From contig NZ_NPBY01000079.1 in NCBI RefSeq assembly GCF_002272015.1, positions 1 to 61,502 of the forward strand: 61,502 nt of DNA, given 5' to 3'. The notes beneath the pieces are model-generated. The model did no database searches and had not been told where the DNA came from. It saw nothing but the letters and a program-made list of their open reading frames with translations. How positions within the stretch are numbered: position 1 is the first letter of the stretch; every line of letters starts with the position of its first letter. This DNA is from Paenibacillus campinasensis (GTDB lineage Bacteria > Bacillota > Bacilli > Paenibacillales > Paenibacillaceae). A program made the position numbers and the translations under genes. Below, in pieces: positions 56,953 through 61,502 of the stretch.

Positions 56953-57377
56953 TGAGCATAACGCTAGATTTTGACTTCGATAAATTCCTTCGAGCCTTTG
57001 AGGACGCACAAGATGCCGTAACGGAGGGCGCAATTGCCGGAATGCATGACGCTCTCGACCGATGGCAAGCCGATTCTCGCGACGTTGCTCCTATCGACAA
57101 GGGAACGCTGGGACAATCGATACGGCAAGAACCGGTTAAGGTGGAGAACGGCGAAATTGTGGGCGAATTGACCGCGAATGCAATCGAGGTTTCGAGGTCG
57201 GGCCGGTTCAACTACGCCTATTACATTCACGAGAACGATGCGGGCGGAAAGAAGCTGCGTCATCCAGGAACGGTTAAGAAATTCCTCGAGGATCCGCTAA
57301 GAAATAACGAGTCGGAATACGAACGTCTGGTGGAACGTCAGATCGAGGCCGAGATTAAGCGAAGGGGGCTAGCGTAA
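56952..57377 (+). CDS. HK97 gp10-like tail connector (XkdI/YqbI-like)
   Basis: A 141-residue HK97-gp10-type protein (DALDRWQADSRDVAPIDKGTLGQSIRQEPVKVENGEIVGELTANAIEVSRSGRFNYAYYIHEND). The V-A-P-x-D-x-G-x-L motif followed by a beta region and Y-A-x-Y-I-H is diagnostic. It links head and tail. Confidence 0.88.
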   Translation: MSITLDFDFDKFLRAFEDAQDAVTEGAIAGMHDALDRWQADSRDVAPIDKGTLGQSIRQEPVKVENGEIVGELTANAIEVSRSGRFNYAYYIHENDAGGKKLRHPGTVKKFLEDPLRNNESEYERLVERQIEAEIKRRGLA

Positions 57378-57378
57378 C

Positions 57379-57801
57379 TTGAGCGTAATTGACGACATGG
57401 TCGAAATTGAGGCGTATATCAAGGCGCTATTCCCTGCCGCGATCACCGGCAAACAAGTCATCGACGAACAACCGCCGGCCAATTCGTTTTATATCCGGAT
57501 GCTTAACGAAGATCGCGAAACCGAAACGCGTTATCACTTCCGGATTGACCGAACGTACCAAATCGTGCATTTTGCGGAAAGGCCGGACACGGTTCTCGCG
57601 AATATGCAAACGATAGGGGATGCGGTTTATCAAAACGAACACATCGGTCCTATCCGCATTAACGGGTTTTCGGTATCGCAACCAACGATGACCGAGAACG
57701 ACCTATTCGTCATTATCGGCATATTGGATACGAGCATTCGGCAGGCTCGAGCGCAGGAGACTTATCCGAAAATTAACCATATCGGAGTTAGACGTATTTA
57801 A
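57379..57801 (+). CDS. Tail completion/terminator protein (XkdJ/YqbJ-like)
   Basis: A 140-residue protein (DDMVEIEAYIKALFPAAITGKQVIDEQPPANSFYIRMLNEDRETETRYHFRIDRTYQIVHFAERPDTVLANMQ) in the tail-terminator position. Starts at TTG. In PBSX order the sheath gene should follow; here a homing endonuclease gene intervenes. Confidence 0.75.
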   Translation: MSVIDDMVEIEAYIKALFPAAITGKQVIDEQPPANSFYIRMLNEDRETETRYHFRIDRTYQIVHFAERPDTVLANMQTIGDAVYQNEHIGPIRINGFSVSQPTMTENDLFVIIGILDTSIRQARAQETYPKINHIGVRRI

Positions 57802-57804
57802 TGG

Positions 57805-57831
57805 GCGTTCCCAAACGGGGCGCTCTTTTTT
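57805..57831 (+). terminator. Terminator before the homing endonuclease gene
   Basis: GCG-T-CCC pairs with GGG-GCGC around AAAC (57805-57823), followed by CTCTTTTTTAT. It lies immediately after the tail-completion stop and would reduce readthrough into the inserted gene and the sheath gene. Confidence 0.65.
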
Positions 57832-57854
57832 ATACACAAAGGAGGAACTCAGAC

Positions 57855-58541
57855 TTGGCAGGAAAACGCCTAAAGGAATTTAATACGTCCTACTTCTCGA
57901 ATTTGGATAGTGAGTCAACCTACTGGTTAGGGTTCATTCAGGCGGACGGTTGTGTCCAGCTTGACCCAAGGAAACCTACAACCAAAACACTCCGAATTGA
58001 GGTACATGCAGATGATGCACCACACCTTGATCTTTTCCGGCAAGCGGTAGGAGCTAACAGTCACGAACTAAAACCAGGCAGGAAGAATACAGTCTACCTC
58101 AGTCTAACTTCGCGAGAATTGTGTGACGATTTAATAAGTTTAGGTGTAAAGCCTAGAAAGTCTTTTACAGGTTCCTTCCCAACTGAGATTCCAAAAGAGT
58201 TTCTAAGTCACTACCTTCGAGGAGTATTCGATGGCGACGGTTGTATAACTATCCGAAAAAGCGGACGACCAAGGGCGCTGATTGTAGGGTCAAAAGGTTT
58301 CTGTAATTGGAGCTACGATATACTCGCGTCCGAGGCTGGAATTACTGGTGGAGGAGTTTATCCAATATCCACTATTATGTCCGTTGAGTACACGGGTTGG
58401 AAACAAGTCGGACAATTTAAGGACTTTATTTACAAGGAATCAACCGTATCTCTTAACCGTAAAAGGTTAATTTTCGAAAGTTTGTTTAGTCATCGGGAAA
58501 CCGATGGCTTTTTAAATTCTAAAGAAAAGAAGGTGTCTTGA
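57855..58541 (+). CDS. Free-standing LAGLIDADG homing endonuclease
   Basis: A 228-residue two-motif LAGLIDADG protein: YWLGFIQADGCV (about residue 22) and HYLRGVFDGDGCITI (about residue 120), each with the catalytic Asp. Such enzymes cut a specific site in related phages and spread by repair. TTG 57855 has AAAGGAGG upstream. The gene is AT-rich relative to the structural genes and sits between tail-completion and sheath genes, a clear insertion. Confidence 0.93.
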   Translation: MAGKRLKEFNTSYFSNLDSESTYWLGFIQADGCVQLDPRKPTTKTLRIEVHADDAPHLDLFRQAVGANSHELKPGRKNTVYLSLTSRELCDDLISLGVKPRKSFTGSFPTEIPKEFLSHYLRGVFDGDGCITIRKSGRPRALIVGSKGFCNWSYDILASEAGITGGGVYPISTIMSVEYTGWKQVGQFKDFIYKESTVSLNRKRLIFESLFSHRETDGFLNSKEKKVS

Positions 58542-58542
58542 T

Positions 58543-59589
58543 ATGTCTGGAGGACAATGGGACCCTACGGCGCTACCACCGCGTCCAGGTATTTACACTA
58601 ACTTCAAAGAGGCGGCTGCTGCTCAAATCAACGGAGGCATCCGCGGTATCGTGGCTATTCCGTTGCTGACCTACGCAAGCACAGCGACGGCCAAAACGTT
58701 CTACACGGTGGCGTCCGAATCTGAGGCGGCCGATCTGTTCGGTCTCGCGAATATCAAATCGATCTTACTCGCGCTCCAAGGCGGTGCGGCGGAGGTTCTC
58801 GTCTACACGATGCCAGCGTCGCCAGTCGAGCAGGATTACGTAGACATGCGCGAGGCATTCGATACGCGCCAATTTAACGTTTTCGTATTCGACGGCGAAT
58901 CCGATCCGGTTCAGCAAGCGGCCACTAAAACGTGGGTTGAACGAAACCGCGAAGAAGGCAAGCACTTTTTGGTCGTTATCGGCGGTGACGCAACGACTGA
59001 CGCTGATCCATCGCAAGGAGACGCTAGATCGACGCTAAATAACGACGACTACATCGTCAACGTAACAGTTGGCGGCGTTATCGGGACCGAAACGTTCACA
59101 TCCGCAGAGTATGCGCCGTGGGTGGCGGGCGATATCGCAGGCACTCCGATTAACGAGTCGATCACATACGACCAGGTTCCGCTTGAGGACGTCACGAAGC
59201 GCCTGACCAATTCGCAGATTAACGCTGCATTGGCGGCCGGATCGCTAGTCTTCGTAAATGATGGCGCGAAGGTCAAGGTCGAGAGCGGAATCACCACGTC
59301 CAAAAAGAAAATCCGAAGCATCCGCGCACGCCAGGCGATCGCAACCGACATCTCGCGTACAGGCGCCGACAACTACATCGGCAAACTGAACAACAACGCG
59401 GCCGGCCAGGCAACGCTCATGATCGCAATTAAAGCGTATCTCGAAACACTTGAGGCCGAAGGCGTATTGTCCGCGCCAATGGTCGCGCTTGACCCTGCGC
59501 ATGCAAGCGTTGGCGATTCCGTGTTCCTCGTTATCAGCTACACCGAAACGGACAGCATGGAACGGATATTCCTCACAATCAATATTTAA
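58543..59589 (+). CDS. Tail sheath protein (XkdK-like)
   Basis: A 348-residue contractile sheath protein. It shows TALPPRPGIYTNFKEAAAAQINGGIRGIVAIPLL, AYTMP-like VLVYTMPASP, and a C-terminal IGKLNNNAAGQATLMIAIKAYLETLEAEGVL with VFLVISYTETDSMERIFLTINI. These are the conserved sheath segments. It forms the outer contractile cylinder, which makes this a myovirus. It starts immediately after the endonuclease gene. Confidence 0.95.
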   Translation: MSGGQWDPTALPPRPGIYTNFKEAAAAQINGGIRGIVAIPLLTYASTATAKTFYTVASESEAADLFGLANIKSILLALQGGAAEVLVYTMPASPVEQDYVDMREAFDTRQFNVFVFDGESDPVQQAATKTWVERNREEGKHFLVVIGGDATTDADPSQGDARSTLNNDDYIVNVTVGGVIGTETFTSAEYAPWVAGDIAGTPINESITYDQVPLEDVTKRLTNSQINAALAAGSLVFVNDGAKVKVESGITTSKKKIRSIRARQAIATDISRTGADNYIGKLNNNAAGQATLMIAIKAYLETLEAEGVLSAPMVALDPAHASVGDSVFLVISYTETDSMERIFLTINI

Positions 59590-59603
59590 GGCGGTGATAA
59601 TAG

Positions 59604-60050
59604 ATGGCAGGACCTATGGACGCCAAGCGCGTCATTAGCGGTAACTTCGGATTTTTGTACGACCAGGACGGAAACTGGCTGTCGAACACAACCGCGGTCG
59701 AGGCAAGCATTGAGATCGGCATGGAGGAGGTCCGTCTGGCCGGCACGCGCTGGCTCGGCAACAAGACCACCACGCTTAAAGGTTCGGGCAGCATTTCCGG
59801 CTACATGGTGACGTCCGAATGGATCGAGAAGATGAACCAGGTTACGGACGACGCAAGTTCTCCGTTTGTAACCGAGCTGCAGGTCGTTCTCGACGATCCG
59901 GAATCCTTCGGCGCATATCGCGTGCGTCTGAAAAACGTCACATTCGATACTATTCCGGTAATCAATTTCGAAGTCGGTTCGATTGTTGAGCAGGAGTATA
60001 CGTTTGTATTCTCCGGTTACGAAGTAATTGACGCAATCAGACCGAACTAA
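59604..60050 (+). CDS. Tail tube protein (XkdM-like)
   Basis: A 148-residue inner-tube protein (AKRVISGNFGFLYDQDGNWLSNTTAVEASIEIGMEEVRLAGTRWLGNKTTTLKGSGSISGYMVT). It matches the XkdM family. It polymerises around the tape measure inside the sheath. Standard order follows: sheath, tube, chaperone, tape measure. Confidence 0.93.
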   Translation: MAGPMDAKRVISGNFGFLYDQDGNWLSNTTAVEASIEIGMEEVRLAGTRWLGNKTTTLKGSGSISGYMVTSEWIEKMNQVTDDASSPFVTELQVVLDDPESFGAYRVRLKNVTFDTIPVINFEVGSIVEQEYTFVFSGYEVIDAIRPN

Positions 60051-60112
60051 TCAACGCAAATAAACGAAGGGCGGACTCCGGTTCGCTCTTTTAATTTACG
60101 GAGGGATAACGC

Positions 60113-60496
60113 ATGGCTAAAGGATTAGAGGCGCTGTTGGGCGCGACGCTTGAGATGACGAAAGAGGTTTATATTCCGCGTCTGAAAGCGAGTTTCACCG
60201 TACGCGCGCTGAGTAACGAAGATATTCGCAAGATCAACGAACGAGCAACGCTTCCAGACGGAAAAGGCGGCACGCGGAAGGACGACCGTATTATCAACGC
60301 GCTCATGGTCGTCAAGGGTTGCGTAGATCCGGATTTCAACGATAAATCGCTCAAGGCGCATTACGAGGCGTCCGACGAGATTGATTGCGTAACAAAAGCG
60401 CTGCTCCCAGGCGAGTTCGGCAAAGTTCTCCGCGAAGTCCTCAACCTGTCCGGATTCGGTAATGAGGAAGAGCTGATCGAAGAAGCAAAAAACTAA
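60113..60496 (+). CDS. Tail assembly chaperone, short form (XkdN-like)
   Basis: A 127-residue chaperone (LGATLEMTKEVYIPRLKASFTVRALSNEDIRKINERATL; VTKALLPGEFGKVLREVLNLSGFGNEEELIEEAKN). It coats the tape measure during tail assembly, as lambda gpG does. Its last codons GCA-AAA-AAC-TAA contain a canonical slippery heptamer (60487-60493) that should direct a fraction of ribosomes into the -1 frame. Confidence 0.92.
   Translation: MAKGLEALLGATLEMTKEVYIPRLKASFTVRALSNEDIRKINERATLPDGKGGTRKDDRIINALMVVKGCVDPDFNDKSLKAHYEASDEIDCVTKALLPGEFGKVLREVLNLSGFGNEEELIEEAKN
60487..60493 (+). promoter_or_regulatory. -1 ribosomal frameshift site A_AAA_AAC
   Basis: The heptamer A-AAA-AAC is in the correct phase (GCA AAA AAC TAA), directly before the zero-frame stop. 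The -1 frame then stays open to 60708, as in lambda G-GT. Confidence 0.9.
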
Positions 60497-60708
60497 TCAA
60501 GGCGGGAGGCGTGCCGTTTCTACTCCATTCAATATTTCAGCGGCACCATATACCGCCTGACGAGGTTTATGCGAAAGAACGTCGCCACCAGATTTTCATG
60601 TACGCTTCGGAGCTGCTTGTTTCTGAGGAACGAGAAAAGGAACGAAGAGAGGCCGTGCGACAACAGAATCGGGCAAAGGGAGGAGGGCGACGAGTAGGTG
60701 GCATTTGA
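60493..60708 (+). CDS. Frameshift extension of the tail chaperone (T-like part)
   Basis: The -1 frame after the slippery site adds 71 residues (LIKAGGVPFLLHSIFQRHH; PPDEVYAKERRHQIFMYASELLVSEEREKERREAVRQQNRA), giving a 198-residue fusion. The region is highly charged, has the typical tail-chaperone T-domain look, and ends overlapping the tape-measure start. A GTG at 60511 has some GGAGG upstream, but translation as a fusion is far more likely. Confidence 0.88.
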   Translation, partial: LIKAGGVPFLLHSIFQRHHIPPDEVYAKERRHQIFMYASELLVSEEREKERREAVRQQNRAKGGGRRVGGI

Positions 60709-61502
60709 TCTTGTTGGACGAATAAAGATCAAGGACGACGGTGCGTCTAAGGTATTCCGTGACCTCGAGCGCGACACGAACAGGGCGCGCAGAGCGATGG
60801 ACGAATTAGAAGACACCAACCGGACGTTAAGCCGCGCACAACAAGCGGTTGGCAGTTCGGCAGGCAGTGTAAAGCGTGAGTTATCGGCGGTTGAACGCGC
60901 CGCGGAACGAGCAACAAAGGCGATGAGGGACCTCAACTCGCGGACTAAAGACGCATTCCGTAGCTTCGGCGCTGGCGTCGGTAAAGGCGCATTGTATGGC
61001 GGCATCGCAGCGCTCGGAACGGCGGCCTATATCGGAGGAAAATCGCTCGGAAAGGCGATGGACTTCGAGGCGCAATTATCCACAATCGAGGCGCTAACGG
61101 GCGCAACCGAAAAGGAAATGGCGCAAATGCAGGCGCTCGCTCTCAAGATGGGAGCGGCCACTAAGTACAATGCGTTAGAGGCGGCGCAGGCAATCGAAGA
61201 ACTTCTCAAGGCGGGCATTTCGCCGGCAACCGTTCAAACGGGCGCGTTAGAGGCGGCGCTTAACCTCGCAACGGCTGGCGGTCTGGAACTAGCGGACGCT
61301 GCGGAAATTATGTCGACCGCATTAAATGCGTTCCAAGAGGACGAAATGACGGCGGCACAAGCGGCGAATATCCTCGCAGGCACAGCGAATGCTTCCGCGA
61401 CATCTGTTGAAGAATTGCGGTATTCCCTTTCGATGACGTCGGCAGTAGCGGCCGGTCTCGGTATGAACTTCGAAGATACGAACATTGCGCTCGGTCTATT
61501 CG
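60698..61502 (+). CDS. Tape measure protein, N-terminal part (continues at 1)
   Basis: Residues 1-268 of a 683-residue TP901-family tape measure. GTG 60698 has AGGAGGG upstream and lies inside the frameshift extension. The first 70 residues are coiled coil (FRDLERDTNRARRAMDELEDTNRTLSRAQQAV). A hydrophobic stretch follows at about 90-110, then the conserved TP901 core (SKAMDFEAQLSTIEALTGATEKEM; ALEAAQAIEELLKAGI; ATSVEELRYSLSMTSAVAAGLGM). The frame runs off the window and resumes at base 1. Confidence 0.95.
   Translation, partial: MAFDLVGRIKIKDDGASKVFRDLERDTNRARRAMDELEDTNRTLSRAQQAVGSSAGSVKRELSAVERAAERATKAMRDLNSRTKDAFRSFGAGVGKGALYGGIAALGTAAYIGGKSLGKAMDFEAQLSTIEALTGATEKEMAQMQALALKMGAATKYNALEAAQAIEELLKAGISPATVQTGALEAALNLATAGGLELADAAEIMSTALNAFQEDEMTAAQAANILAGTANASATSVEELRYSLSMTSAVAAGLGMNFEDTNIALGLF

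Overview
The window looks like the complete genome of a tailed bacteriophage of a Gram-positive host. The two ends join inside one gene: the tape-measure frame running off base 61502 continues without a gap at base 1, so the molecule is probably circular or circularly permuted and was opened there arbitrarily. The tail genes follow the order of the Bacillus PBSX/xkd cluster (sheath, tube, frameshifted chaperone, tape measure, LysM protein, hub, baseplate J, fibre), which indicates a contractile myovirus-type tail. Strong AGGAGG ribosome sites, frequent TTG starts, a YopX protein, ThyX, an Amidase_2 endolysin with a copper-amine-oxidase-like tail, and mid-range GC suggest a Bacillales host, plausibly Paenibacillaceae. 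The host assignment is inference.

Layout. 60.7-61.5 kb and 0-8.3 kb: tail, baseplate, fibre, holins and endolysin, closed by a terminator. 8.4-12 kb: a probable extrachromosomal maintenance module, with a region carrying DnaA boxes, a winged-helix replication-type protein, ParA and a ribbon-helix-helix partner. 12-19 kb: DUF3102 protein, a structured 590-bp gap and many small early proteins. 19-25 kb: YopX, helicase loader, DnaB-like helicase, Toprim primase and a sigma-like factor. 25-39 kb: a candidate structured RNA, SSB-like protein, family A DNA polymerase, PD-(D/E)XK nuclease, RuvC-like resolvase, ribonucleotide reductase alpha chain, ThyX, 3D-domain protein, nucleotide kinase and a PAPS-reductase-like protein. 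39-42.5 kb: two DNA methyltransferases around a small sigma-like regulator. 42.5-46.5 kb: an AT-rich, largely leftward moron cassette. 46.6-60.7 kb: late regulators, terminase, portal, head genes and tail connector, with a LAGLIDADG endonuclease set in front of the sheath gene.

No integrase or recombinase is seen, whereas a ParA/RHH pair and a replication module are. If the phage is temperate, the prophage is best explained as a plasmid (phage-plasmid).

The most unusual signals are these. (1) At least six substantial genes appear to start at ATC, ATT or CTG behind strong Shine-Dalgarno sequences: DNA polymerase, nuclease, resolvase, ribonucleotide reductase, 3D protein and terminase. (2) A hairpin with an invariant 11-nt loop and different, still complementary stems occurs three times. 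(3) A dense multi-hairpin region of about 270 nt follows position 25261. (4) A promoter-like motif, TGTACG-N16-YGTCTAAGT, occurs three times, once just upstream of the phage's own sigma-like gene. (5) A canonical A_AAA_AAC slippery site lies in the tail chaperone gene. All calls were made by reading the sequence; no database search was run.
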